A stretch of DNA of 13,725 nucleotides from positions 1-13,725 of the forward strand of contig JAUWGZ010000033.1 of assembly GCA_030606165.1 (NCBI GenBank), in the 5' to 3' direction. The first letter of the stretch is position 1. Each line of letters starts with the position of its first letter. Origin of the DNA: Dehalococcoidia bacterium. Its GTDB lineage: Bacteria > Chloroflexota > Dehalococcoidia > GIF9 > AB-539-J10. Shown piece after piece: positions 6,258 through 12,521 of the stretch. Position numbers and translations under genes: made by a program. A model generated the notes under the pieces. That model saw nothing but the letters and a program-made list of their open reading frames with translations, made no database searches and was not told where the DNA came from.

Positions 6258-7505
6258 CTACCAGAGTACGCTACATATGGGTTTTAGAAGCTCGAACCGG
6301 GCGGAGTAAAGGCAGCCGAGGAGCAGTACCCCCAGAATTATCAGTATTGTTGCACCTATCGGTCTGGAATACTTGGCATATCGGTCTCCCAGGCTTGAAG
6401 TCAGAGCAAAAGCGGCTGTGCTGAAGATAATAAGGTCGTCGAGCATAAAAAAGACAACATACAGCAGGATGTAGCCATAGTATTGAAAGGTGGTGAGACT
6501 GGCCAGGGATAGAACGTGAGTGAAAATCGCCGGAATTGCCGCTGAACAGACGAATTCTATAGAATTTACCAAAAAGGCCAGAGCTATAATTCCCATTACC
6601 GCTCCCAGGGTTATGGGGGAAGACACAATCCTCTGTATTCTGGTCATCGTCTTTTTTCGGGACTCCTCGTCTGTAACTTCACAGACAATGGCGCCTTTTG
6701 TCTCTATGAATCCCCTTATTTGCAATATCCCTCCACCCAGAGCTACCAATCCAATCACAGTCGTCACTGGCCTGACGTAGCCGATAAACAGGAAAGCATT
6801 GAGCCACGCTGTCATGAACAGAAAATACAGGACTCCTGAAGCCAAAACAAAAGAGCCGACAATCAGCCATATCCTTTTTCTATCTCTCAGGGTCGCTATC
6901 AGGGATATAAGGTAAACAAGTACCCACATAGCACAGGGATTGAAGCCGTCAACAAACCCTAAAATTACGGCCAAAGCTGGAAGCGAATAATCACCAGGTA
7001 CAAATTCCCCTATGATGGGCAATACGATTCCATCTCCGGGTTCTTCACCTGTCGGCGGCGGGCAGTCCCCCGCCAGACATTGTTGCAAGGCCTCCTCAAT
7101 TGCTCTGCCCGTTGTTTCCTCGGATTCCCAACCACCAAATACTTGATTTCCGAAGATTGTTATCGGAAAGACTGGCTCATCTTCTATCCCTAGCTCTGCA
7201 AGCTTCTCAGACAATAGGGCACTTCCTGCAGGTGTAGTGGCGTCGTGTTCAATAATTTGAATTGCAGGGTATGTATTGGCTAACTTTTCATTAAATGGCT
7301 CTTGTTTCTCACAGTGTGAACAGCTGGGGATATGGAAGAAATGGACCTCAAAACCTTCATCGGTACTTGACGTTCCCTGACTTGTGAATCCGATGACTAT
7401 TCCTAGGATTATCAGGGATATAATCAAGTATCTCTTGAAGCGGTCCTGGAAAGTGTTTCTCAAAAAATTGGTCACCCTGTTGTACATTGACAAATGCCAA
7501 CTCAA
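6258..7505 (-). CDS. Membrane thiol-disulfide oxidoreductase: thioredoxin-like domain fused to a DsbD/CcdA-like core
   Basis: The 415-residue protein has a membrane anchor at residues 27-40. It is followed by a thioredoxin/glutaredoxin-like domain with redox motif C62-S-H-C65 and a probable cis-proline at P114 (VFPITIFG). From about 175 onward comes a multi-span membrane region with one cysteine per half, C191 in GFNPCAMW and C320 in EFVCSAAIP. This is the pattern of DsbD/CcdA transporters, which carry electrons from cytoplasmic thioredoxin across the membrane. The soluble domain probably faces outward. Domain order differs from E. coli DsbD. The start is a TTG at 7505, chosen because GGAGG lies five bases upstream; an in-frame ATG at 7487 lies too far from it. 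Additional cysteines occur at C143 and C148. The gene follows two secreted proteins with CxxC tails, which are candidate partners. Confidence 0.85.
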   Translation of the reverse strand: MSWHLSMYNRVTNFLRNTFQDRFKRYLIISLIILGIVIGFTSQGTSSTDEGFEVHFFHIPSCSHCEKQEPFNEKLANTYPAIQIIEHDATTPAGSALLSEKLAELGIEDEPVFPITIFGNQVFGGWESEETTGRAIEEALQQCLAGDCPPPTGEEPGDGIVLPIIGEFVPGDYSLPALAVILGFVDGFNPCAMWVLVYLISLIATLRDRKRIWLIVGSFVLASGVLYFLFMTAWLNAFLFIGYVRPVTTVIGLVALGGGILQIRGFIETKGAIVCEVTDEESRKKTMTRIQRIVSSPITLGAVMGIIALAFLVNSIEFVCSAAIPAIFTHVLSLASLTTFQYYGYILLYVVFFMLDDLIIFSTAAFALTSSLGDRYAKYSRPIGATILIILGVLLLGCLYSARFELLKPICSVLW

Positions 7506-7534
7506 AATAGCCTCCGCTGTTTAGGATTTTCCAC

Positions 7535-7602
7535 ATGAAAGGCGCATGGTGCGCAGGTCGCCACCTGGAAGACTATGCCCTTAGCTAAAATCGCTATTTA
7601 TC
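7535..7602. repeat. 3'-flank repeat, copy A (downstream of the shorter PKD-like gene)
   Basis: This segment matches 8397-8463 along its length with scattered substitutions, including shared blocks such as GGTCGCCAC and GGAAGACTATGCC. It begins just beyond the 3' end of the 7610-8275 gene, as the partner does beyond the 8459-9433 gene. It is therefore part of the tandem duplication unit. A short hairpin, GCGCA-CCA-TGCGC on the minus strand, is kept in both copies. Confidence 0.75.
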
Positions 7603-7609
7603 TCCTAAT

Positions 7610-8275
7610 TTATCCAAACTCACATGATGAACAAGACACCACTGTGAAAACTATGTTCTCACTGTCCATGTTACCTGCGACATCAAACACTATTGCAGTG
7701 ACTGTAACGTCACCGGACGTATTCGGGGCAGTCCAGGTAATGATAGAGCCCTCGCCGGAAATCTCGCCGCCATCGCATAACCATTCATAAACCAGTTCGC
7801 CGCTCGTGTTTGAAGAAGCAATGCACTCAATATCGTATTCTTTTCCTTTCCCAACCTTGTACCCAGTAGTGGTTTTTTTCAAATATTTATGCTCGGCAGT
7901 AACAATCAGGTCTTCAATAATTGGTATAGTACCATTTGCCACAATGAGAGTTACCGATCCTGTGACGTTACCACCGTGACCATCATTGACTACAACTGTG
8001 ATGTCGTATATGCCAATTTCCTCAGGAGCGGTCCAGGTAACCGTCGCTCCTTCCCCGTTTATTTCGCCTCCGCCAGCCGACCAGTTATAGCTTAGCTCGT
8101 CGCCATCGCGGTCTGAAGCAGTACACGTCACCTGGAGACTACTCGAAGGAAGGGTCCAGTCTGCCTCAGCTTCCAGGCTGGTGATAACTGGCGGATAGTT
8201 ATCTATCGGCGTGCAAGATGAGGCTAAGAGCAGCACTGCTGCCGCCATAATTGCTAGACAGTTTTTTTTGTTCAT
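7610..8275 (-). CDS. Secreted lipoprotein with two PKD/Ig-like domains and a C-terminal CxxC tail
   Basis: The 221-residue product starts with a basic-hydrophobic signal peptide ending in LLASSC, so C21 is a plausible lipid-modified cysteine anchoring it to the outer face of the membrane. A PKD-like beta-sandwich follows at about 28-113, with ASDRDGDELSYNW and a VTWTAP strand. A second, more diverged domain lies at about 118-214 (KVGKGKEYDIEC, ITWTAP). The chain ends in CSSCEFG with C215 and C218 forming a CxxC motif. It is a shortened duplicate of the upstream gene at 8459-9433, lacking one PKD domain. The central part of the first domain was converted by the paralogue. The start is backed by GGGAG eight or nine bases upstream. 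No catalytic motif is visible; binding or adhesion is the usual role of PKD domains. Confidence 0.8.
   Translation of the reverse strand: MNKKNCLAIMAAAVLLLASSCTPIDNYPPVITSLEAEADWTLPSSSLQVTCTASDRDGDELSYNWSAGGGEINGEGATVTWTAPEEIGIYDITVVVNDGHGGNVTGSVTLIVANGTIPIIEDLIVTAEHKYLKKTTTGYKVGKGKEYDIECIASSNTSGELVYEWLCDGGEISGEGSIITWTAPNTSGDVTVTAIVFDVAGNMDSENIVFTVVSCSSCEFG
8024..8116. repeat. 93-bp gene-conversion tract, copy in the shorter PKD-like gene
   Basis: Every base of 8024-8116 equals 9173-9265. Immediately outside the tract on both sides, the shorter gene instead resembles the second PKD domain of the longer gene (about 8870-9055). A perfect block embedded in a differently related background is the mark of gene conversion or mosaic recombination. 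Confidence 0.85.
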
Positions 8276-8285
8276 TAGTTTCTCT

Positions 8286-8321
8286 CCCTGGAGCTTCCTT
8301 CGTTCCAGCCTGTATCCAGGG
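8286..8321 (-). promoter_or_regulatory. Conserved leader hairpin overlapping the Shine-Dalgarno site (shorter PKD-like gene)
   Basis: On the transcript, CCCTGGA (8321-8315) can pair with TCCAGGG (8292-8286) across a 22-base loop. The second arm merges into the Shine-Dalgarno sequence GGGAG. The same arms are kept in the duplicate leader at 9444-9479 while the loop has diverged. The leader also shares the block GTGGTAATATATTATGTGATG upstream in both copies. A role in translation control is inference. Confidence 0.5.
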
Positions 8322-8396
8322 CATCACATAATATATTACCACTCTTATGGGGGTGATGGAAACTGCCGGTTGAATGACTTTTCAGGCATCTTCTGT

Positions 8397-8463
8397 ATGA
8401 GAGGCACATGGTGTACGGGTCGCCACTTGGAAGACTATGCCTTACCTAGAGCTGCCATTTATC
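8397..8463. repeat. 3'-flank repeat, copy B (downstream of the longer PKD-like gene)
   Basis: Partner of 7535-7602. It fills much of the 183-base gap between the two PKD-like genes and includes the last bases of the longer gene. Its minus-strand hairpin GTACA-CCA-TGTGC differs from copy A by changes that keep all five pairs (one as G-U). Confidence 0.75.
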
Positions 8464-9433
8464 CCGTGCAGTACCCAAATGTACATGTTGAGCAGCCCAC
8501 CACGTTGAGAATTATGTTCTTACTGGCCATATTGTCAGCGATATCAGACACTATTACCGTGACTGTAACGTCAACGCTACCGGATGGGTTCGGGGCAGTC
8601 CAGGTAATCATAGAACCGTCCTCGGAGATCTCGGAAATCTCGCCGCTATCGCATGACCATTCATAAAACAGTTCGATGCCCACGTCTGCAACGATGCACT
8701 CAATATCATACTTTTGTCCTTTCCCGACTTTATATCCCCAGGAGTATGTCTTCAGGTAGCAATGTCCGTGACGATCCTTCGTGACAAGCAAGGCTTTGAT
8801 ATTCGGTGGTTGTTCTGACGCTACGCTAATAGACAGCGAATCCGTAGCTGAGCTACCATGACCATCTGTAACCACAACTGTGACGTGGTATATGTCAACT
8901 TCTTCAGGAGCAGTCCAGATAACCTCAGGCCCCGTGCCAGAAATATCACCTCCGCTGGCTGTCCACTCATAGCTCAGTTCGTCGCCATCAGGGTCTGAAG
9001 CATCACACGTCACATTGAGACTACCCGAAGGAAGGGTCCAGACTGCATCGGCTATCAAGCTGGTAATGGCTGGCGGCGTATTGGCTCTCACTTCGATGGT
9101 TACTTGTTTCATGACTTTGTCACCGCGGCCATCGCTCACCGTAACTGTAACATTATAGGAGCCTTCAGAGTGAGGAGCGGTCCAGGTAACCGTCGCTCCT
9201 TCCCCGTTTATTTCGCCTCCGCCAGCCGACCAGTTATAGCTTAGCTCGTCGCCATCGCGGTCTGATGCATTACACACAATCTGGCAGCTTCCCGAAGAAA
9301 TAACTCTCCCCGGCTCAGCTTCCAGACTGGTGATAGCTGGCCGATGGTTGGCTAGCATTGTGTCAAGTAGGATCGCAAGTACTATTGCTGCCGCCACAAT
9401 ACCCACGATTACCAGAAATCTTTTTTTGTTCAT
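8459..9433 (-). CDS. Secreted, membrane-anchored protein with three PKD/Ig-like domains and a C-terminal CxxC tail
   Basis: The 324-residue product begins with an uncleaved-looking signal anchor (residues 5-24) that lacks the lipobox of its duplicate. Three beta-sandwich domains follow at about 31-116, 119-205 and 209-313. The first two are typical PKD-like units (SDRDGDELSYNW, SDPDGDELSYEW, each with a TWTAP or IWTAP strand). The third is diverged and matches the last domain of the shorter paralogue. The tail is CSTCTFGYCTG, with C314 and C317 as CxxC and a further C322. Expected outside the cytoplasmic membrane. GGGAG eight bases upstream supports the ATG. It is first of three same-strand genes ending in a thioredoxin-DsbD-like protein, with gaps of 183 and 104 bases. 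Confidence 0.8.
   Translation of the reverse strand: MNKKRFLVIVGIVAAAIVLAILLDTMLANHRPAITSLEAEPGRVISSGSCQIVCNASDRDGDELSYNWSAGGGEINGEGATVTWTAPHSEGSYNVTVTVSDGRGDKVMKQVTIEVRANTPPAITSLIADAVWTLPSGSLNVTCDASDPDGDELSYEWTASGGDISGTGPEVIWTAPEEVDIYHVTVVVTDGHGSSATDSLSISVASEQPPNIKALLVTKDRHGHCYLKTYSWGYKVGKGQKYDIECIVADVGIELFYEWSCDSGEISEISEDGSMITWTAPNPSGSVDVTVTVIVSDIADNMASKNIILNVVGCSTCTFGYCTG
9173..9265. repeat. 93-bp gene-conversion tract, copy in the longer PKD-like gene
   Basis: Identical over its full length to 8024-8116. It encodes the centre of the first PKD-like domain, from SDRDGDELSYNW to the WTAP strand. Confidence 0.85.
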
Positions 9434-9443
9434 TAATTTCTCT

Positions 9444-9479
9444 CCCTGGAGCCTTTTTCTTTCAAGCCTGTATCCAGGG
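9444..9479 (-). promoter_or_regulatory. Conserved leader hairpin overlapping the Shine-Dalgarno site (longer PKD-like gene)
   Basis: On the transcript, CCCTGGA (9479-9473) can pair with TCCAGGG (9450-9444). The latter runs into the Shine-Dalgarno GGGAG (9446-9442), eight bases before the ATG. Stem arms are identical to those of the paralogue while the 22-base loop differs at several positions. Confidence 0.5.
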
Positions 9480-9554
9480 CATCACATAATATATTACCAC
9501 TTTTATATTGGATTTGCTTAGAGCTTGGATTTTAGGATTTAGAATTTAGCTGCA

Positions 9555-9590
9555 GAGATTGCCACGCACCTTTCAGGTGCTCGCAATGAC
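9555..9590 (-). repeat. Dispersed palindromic repeat, unit A
   Basis: Read on the minus strand it begins GTCATTGCGAG and ends CGTGGCAATCTC, with a perfect GCACCT-GAA-AGGTGC hairpin in the middle. This end-plus-variable-hairpin form is that of a multi-copy dispersed element; three related units lie in this gap and one fragment lies at 12716. Confidence 0.75.
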
Positions 9591-9601
9591 ACTCTCATTC
9601 T

Positions 9602-9644
9602 GTCGTTGCGAGGCTGACAAAGTCAGCCGAAGCAATCTCGGAGG
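9602..9644 (+). repeat. Dispersed palindromic repeat, unit B
   Basis: Opposite orientation to unit A. GTCGTTGCGAG leads into the hairpin GGCTGAC-AAA-GTCAGCC (9612-9628) and ends in GCAATCTCGGAGG. Its first 22 bases recur at 12716-12737 with two differences. Confidence 0.75.
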
Positions 9645-9650
9645 GGTAGG

Positions 9651-9678
9651 GAGATTGCCACGCTTCGCTCGCAATGAC
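9651..9678 (-). repeat. Dispersed palindromic repeat, unit C
   Basis: Same orientation as unit A, with the ends GTCATTGCGAG and CGTGGCAATCTC joined by a short GAAG core, so nearly all of the central hairpin is missing. Confidence 0.7.
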
Positions 9679-9768
9679 AAAAAGAAAAGTGCTCGTAATG
9701 ACAACAGGAATGTGCTCAGGATGGCAAGTGAGGCAGCCTCTGGAGATTGATGCGTGTGCCGGCATTAT

Positions 9769-9834
9769 TTAATTGGCAAGAAGATTCACCTTGGCGGCGG
9801 TATTTTCGCTCGGCGTGGTGATTTGGATTGACAT
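9769..9834 (-). CDS. Possible 21-residue small protein or truncated gene start
   Basis: An ATG at 9834 preceded at nine bases by GAGGAG (9849-9844) opens a short frame, MSIQITTPSENTAAKVNLLAN, ending in TAA. It starts 16 bases after the SAM hydrolase stop and on the same strand, so it would be the last cistron of the gatB operon. The strong ribosome site argues that translation starts here. The short frame and nearby repeats raise the possibility that it is the stub of a longer gene lost by insertion or deletion. I do not recognise the peptide. Confidence 0.35.
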   Translation of the reverse strand: MSIQITTPSENTAAKVNLLAN

Positions 9835-9850
9835 ACTTGATATCTCCTCA

Positions 9851-10690
9851 CTATAAGGCTGAAATCACCTTTATTTCGTCTCCCACTACCATGCCCAGGA
9901 AGTCGCAAGCACTTCCGTCTCTTAGCGATACTTCAAGATAACCGCTGCTGCCCACGATAGCCATTACCCCTTCATTTTGCGTGTAGTAACTGTTGATACC
10001 TTGAATACAGTGTCCAGCCACCTCAACCATGACATCCTTTCCAGGTAAGTCATTGTTTTTAATATTTGTAATCAAGTTGCCAAAGCGGTCAATATGTAAG
10101 ACCCGGCCAACTAAATTACCCTCTGGATCAAGGGACGGTTTTGGTATAGGGAGGACATGCAGGGAGTTAATTTTCTCCCCGAATTCATAAAGGGAAATGC
10201 CTAGAGAGAGGCCGGCAGCCACAGGGGCAAAAATATCTCTTCCATGGAAGATAGGGCTGACTGGATGTCGCCAGAAGCGAGGGTCGGTAATGGCTACAGC
10301 TTCAAGGCCGGTCTTAAATACTATCTCTTTGAGGTCATGAGTATGTTCGGTCAACGAGCGACTTTCAACGTGAAATAAATCATCAATTATATAGCTGAGG
10401 ATGCCGTTATCGGGGGCAACGAAGAGGGCCGAAGGTGTTTTCAGTATTATTCCCTGGCGCTCACTACCTACGCCGGGGTCAACAATAGCCATATGAATTG
10501 TTTGCTTAGGGAAGTAGCGGTAAGCAACACTAAGTATGAAAGCAGCCTGAAGGATATTCTGCGGCTCGATAGAATGGCTGATGTCTATGATAGCAGCTTC
10601 AGGGTTAGTGCTTAGGATAGCGCCTTTCACAGCAGCAACGTAAGCATCATCATAGCCAAAGTCGGTAGTCAGGGTTATTGTGAAACTCAT
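9851..10690 (-). CDS. SAM hydrolase / SAM hydroxide adenosyltransferase (DUF62 family)
   Basis: The 279-residue protein carries the family signatures: LTTDFGYDDAYV at 7-18, IDISHSI near 35-41, VDPGVGSERQGI at 70-81 and FVAPDNGIL at 90-98. Characterised members use a water-derived hydroxide to split SAM into adenosine and methionine; relatives are the fluorinase and chlorinase. Length fits the family, and both the N-terminal catalytic and C-terminal beta-barrel parts are present. The enzyme is cytoplasmic. It starts nine bases after secG with no obvious Shine-Dalgarno site, so translation may depend on coupling. Why a SAM-clearing enzyme travels with gatB and secG is unclear, but several SAM-dependent enzymes are encoded elsewhere in this window. 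Confidence 0.92.
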   Translation of the reverse strand: MSFTITLTTDFGYDDAYVAAVKGAILSTNPEAAIIDISHSIEPQNILQAAFILSVAYRYFPKQTIHMAIVDPGVGSERQGIILKTPSALFVAPDNGILSYIIDDLFHVESRSLTEHTHDLKEIVFKTGLEAVAITDPRFWRHPVSPIFHGRDIFAPVAAGLSLGISLYEFGEKINSLHVLPIPKPSLDPEGNLVGRVLHIDRFGNLITNIKNNDLPGKDVMVEVAGHCIQGINSYYTQNEGVMAIVGSSGYLEVSLRDGSACDFLGMVVGDEIKVISAL

Positions 10691-10699
10691 CTATAGATA

Positions 10700-10918
10700 C
10701 TAAGCCTGGATAGCGGTTAAAATAGCAAAAACGACAAGCAGGACGACTAAGATTATGGTCAGCTTGAAAAGGGTGCTTTCTATCCCTCGCCGAGTTCGAT
10801 ACACTGAGTCAGCTTGCCCAAAGATACCCCCTATACCTCCACCGCGTAACTGGAATAGTACAGTGGCAATTAAGGCTATTGCTATTAGTATCTGGGCGAT
10901 AGAAAAATAAGTAGGCAA
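10700..10918 (-). CDS. secG: Protein translocase subunit SecG
   Basis: A 72-residue protein with two membrane segments, about 4-23 and 50-70. They are joined by a glycine-rich cytoplasmic loop QLRGGGIGGIFG, as expected of SecG, the accessory subunit of the SecYEG channel that assists protein export. The start is a TTG at 10918, one base after the gatB stop. Its Shine-Dalgarno site GGAGG lies within the last codons of gatB (GGA GGT AAA TAA), eight bases upstream, so expression is probably coupled to gatB translation. Length and topology match the family. Confidence 0.92.
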   Translation of the reverse strand: MPTYFSIAQILIAIALIATVLFQLRGGGIGGIFGQADSVYRTRRGIESTLFKLTIILVVLLVVFAILTAIQA

Positions 10919-10919
10919 T

Positions 10920-12356
10920 TTATTTACCTCCTAGCTCCTCTATAATAATCTCTCTCACCATGCCTGGATTAGCCCTTCCTCTGGTCGCTTTCATTACCTG
11001 CCCTACAATAAACGTCAAAGATTGCTGTTTGCCAGAGTTATAATCTGCTACTGCCCCGGTATTATTGGCCATCACTTGTTTTACCATTTCCCTTATTTCA
11101 CCGGCATCGCTAATCTGGCTGAGTTTCTTTTCTGTTATAATCTCGCTGGCTCCCTTGCCACTGCGAAACATCTCCTCAAACACTGCCTTGGCAACCGGCC
11201 CGCTTATAGTGCCATTATCTACCAAGCCAAGCATTTCTGCTAGATGTTTTGGACTTATTTTAACATTTTCAATCCCAGTGTTGGTAGCGTGAAGAAGTCG
11301 GCTGAAATCTCCTAAAAGCCAGTTACTAACCGTCTTGGCCTTGCCAGGGTCCATTAGCTTAACGCAGTTTTCAAAATAATCGGCCATGGCCCTGGAGCTA
11401 GTTAGTATATTAGCATCGTACAAGGACAAGCCATATTGGGTCATAAATCGGTCTCTGCGTGCCTCAGGTAATTCAGGGAGTCTTGCTCTGATTTCCTCTA
11501 TCCAGGCTCGGTCCCAGACCAGGGGAGGCAAGTCAGGTTCGGGAAAATATCGGTAATCATCAGCATACTCTTTAGTTCTCTGGGTCACTGTTATGCCTTC
11601 TTCATCTATCCAACCTCGGGTCTCCTGTACCAGTTCTCCGCCTTCCTCAAGCACCTTTCTTTGCCGCATGGATTCGTATTCCAGGGCTTGGTAAACTGCT
11701 TTGAAGCTATTCACATTTTTAACTTCCACCTTGGGCAAAAGCTCTTTACTAGCCACTGGGCGTATGCTTATGTTGGCATCACACCTAAAGCTTCCTTCCT
11801 CCATGTTGCCGGTGGACACTCCCAGATAACGCAAGATATTGCGTAACCTGATAAGGTAATCCCGAGCCTCCTCGGGGGAGCTTATTTCGGGCTCGCTAAC
11901 AACCTCCATCAACGGCACCCCGGAGCGATTGACGTCTATCAGACTATAATCTCCCCTGTGCCACAATTTAGCGACATCCTCTTCGAGATGTACCCTGGTG
12001 ATATTGATTCTTTCCCTGGTACCGTTGCTATCAATGGTTAGCCAACCTCCTTTTCCAATGGGAGCATCATACTGGGAAATCTGGTAACCCTTCATCAGGT
12101 CAGGGTAAAAGTAGTTCTTACGGTCGAATTTGGTATATTCGGGGATGGTGCAATTTAAAGCCAGGGCAGTCATCACTGTATATTCCACTGCTTTTTCATT
12201 AATGACAGGGAGAACGCCGGGCATGCCCAGGCAGATGGGGCAGGCGTGGGTATTGGGAAGAGCACTGGCATAATCGGTGCTGCAGCTACAGAACATCTTA
12301 CTCTTGGTTAATAGCTGAGTATGAACCTCCAGGCCGATGACAGTTTCATAGGTCAT
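10920..12356 (-). CDS. gatB: Aspartyl/glutamyl-tRNA(Asn/Gln) amidotransferase subunit B
   Basis: The 478-residue protein is a full-length GatB. It opens with YETVIGLEVHTQL, has the cysteine cluster C23-x-C25 and C39-x2-C42 (FCSCS, ACPICLGMPG), continues with the kinase-like KNYFYPDLMKGYQISQYD core, and ends in the GatB/YqeY-type domain (GQVMKATRGRANPGMV). With GatA and GatC it converts misacylated Glu-tRNA(Gln) and/or Asp-tRNA(Asn) to the correct Gln- or Asn-tRNA, so the organism uses indirect aminoacylation. gatA and gatC are not in the window. It is first in a leftward operon with secG and the SAM hydrolase. The ATG lies only about five bases from the predicted transcription start and has no Shine-Dalgarno site. 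Confidence 0.97.
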   Translation of the reverse strand: MTYETVIGLEVHTQLLTKSKMFCSCSTDYASALPNTHACPICLGMPGVLPVINEKAVEYTVMTALALNCTIPEYTKFDRKNYFYPDLMKGYQISQYDAPIGKGGWLTIDSNGTRERINITRVHLEEDVAKLWHRGDYSLIDVNRSGVPLMEVVSEPEISSPEEARDYLIRLRNILRYLGVSTGNMEEGSFRCDANISIRPVASKELLPKVEVKNVNSFKAVYQALEYESMRQRKVLEEGGELVQETRGWIDEEGITVTQRTKEYADDYRYFPEPDLPPLVWDRAWIEEIRARLPELPEARRDRFMTQYGLSLYDANILTSSRAMADYFENCVKLMDPGKAKTVSNWLLGDFSRLLHATNTGIENVKISPKHLAEMLGLVDNGTISGPVAKAVFEEMFRSGKGASEIITEKKLSQISDAGEIREMVKQVMANNTGAVADYNSGKQQSLTFIVGQVMKATRGRANPGMVREIIIEELGGK

Positions 12357-12367
12357 AGCTTTCGCTC

Positions 12368-12396
12368 AGTATAGCAGTGTTATCAGGCAAGGGCAA
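12368..12396 (-). promoter_or_regulatory. Promoter of the gatB operon, near-leaderless
   Basis: On the minus strand, -35 TTGCCC (12396-12391), a 17-base spacer and -10 TATACT (12373-12368). Transcription would start near 12361, about five bases before the gatB ATG at 12356. This fits the lack of a Shine-Dalgarno sequence. Confidence 0.6.
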
Positions 12397-12408
12397 GGAG
12401 AAGTTGAC

Positions 12409-12437
12409 TTGACCCACACTCGGGGCATTGCTAGAAT
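12409..12437 (+). promoter_or_regulatory. Promoter of the tRNA-Ala/tRNA-Arg unit
   Basis: -35 TTGACC (12409-12414), 17-base spacer, -10 TAGAAT (12432-12437). The start would fall near 12444, directly at the mature 5' end of tRNA-Ala (12445). It is divergent from, and 12 bases apart from, the gatB -35 box. Confidence 0.65.
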
Positions 12438-12444
12438 TGAATTT

Positions 12445-12517
12445 GGGGATATAGCTCAGTTGGGAGAGCGCTGCGTTCGCATCGCAGAGGTCGGGGGTTC
12501 GAATCCCCCTATCTCCA
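12445..12517 (+). tRNA. tRNA-Ala, anticodon CGC
   Basis: A complete 73-base cloverleaf. The acceptor stem GGGGATA/TATCTCC includes the G3-U70 pair that marks alanine tRNAs. The D arm is GCTC/GAGC, the anticodon stem CTGCG/CGCAG has loop TTCGCAT (anticodon CGC, reads GCG), and the T arm GGGGG/CCCCC has loop TTCGAAT. Discriminator is A. CCA is not encoded; CCG follows. Confidence 0.96.
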
Positions 12518-12521
12518 CCGT

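Larger units (their letters stand above)
9434..9850. other. 417-bp intergenic region: leader, dispersed palindromic repeats and a possible small ORF
   Basis: From left to right it holds the leader of the longer PKD-like gene (9434-9507, duplicated at 8276-8346) and an AT-rich stretch. Three repeat units follow at 9555-9590, 9602-9644 and 9651-9678. A decayed tail with fragments such as GTGCTCGTAATGAC comes next, then a small ORF with a strong Shine-Dalgarno site directly after the SAM hydrolase gene. I see no clear intrinsic terminator for the leftward gatB operon. Confidence 0.7.

Noticed and set aside
8262..9427. A8 and A7 runs just after the start codons of the PKD genes as phase-variation tracts
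   Set aside because: They encode the normal lysines of a signal peptide, are short, and both are in frame; there is no sign of an alternative frame.
9559..9750. A 63-codon plus-strand frame across the repeat cluster
   Set aside because: It is made of repeat sequence, has no ribosome site and shows no protein-like features.
12404..12437. TTGACT at 12404 as the -35 box of the tRNA promoter
   Set aside because: The spacer to TAGAAT would be 22 bases; TTGACC at 12409 gives 17.
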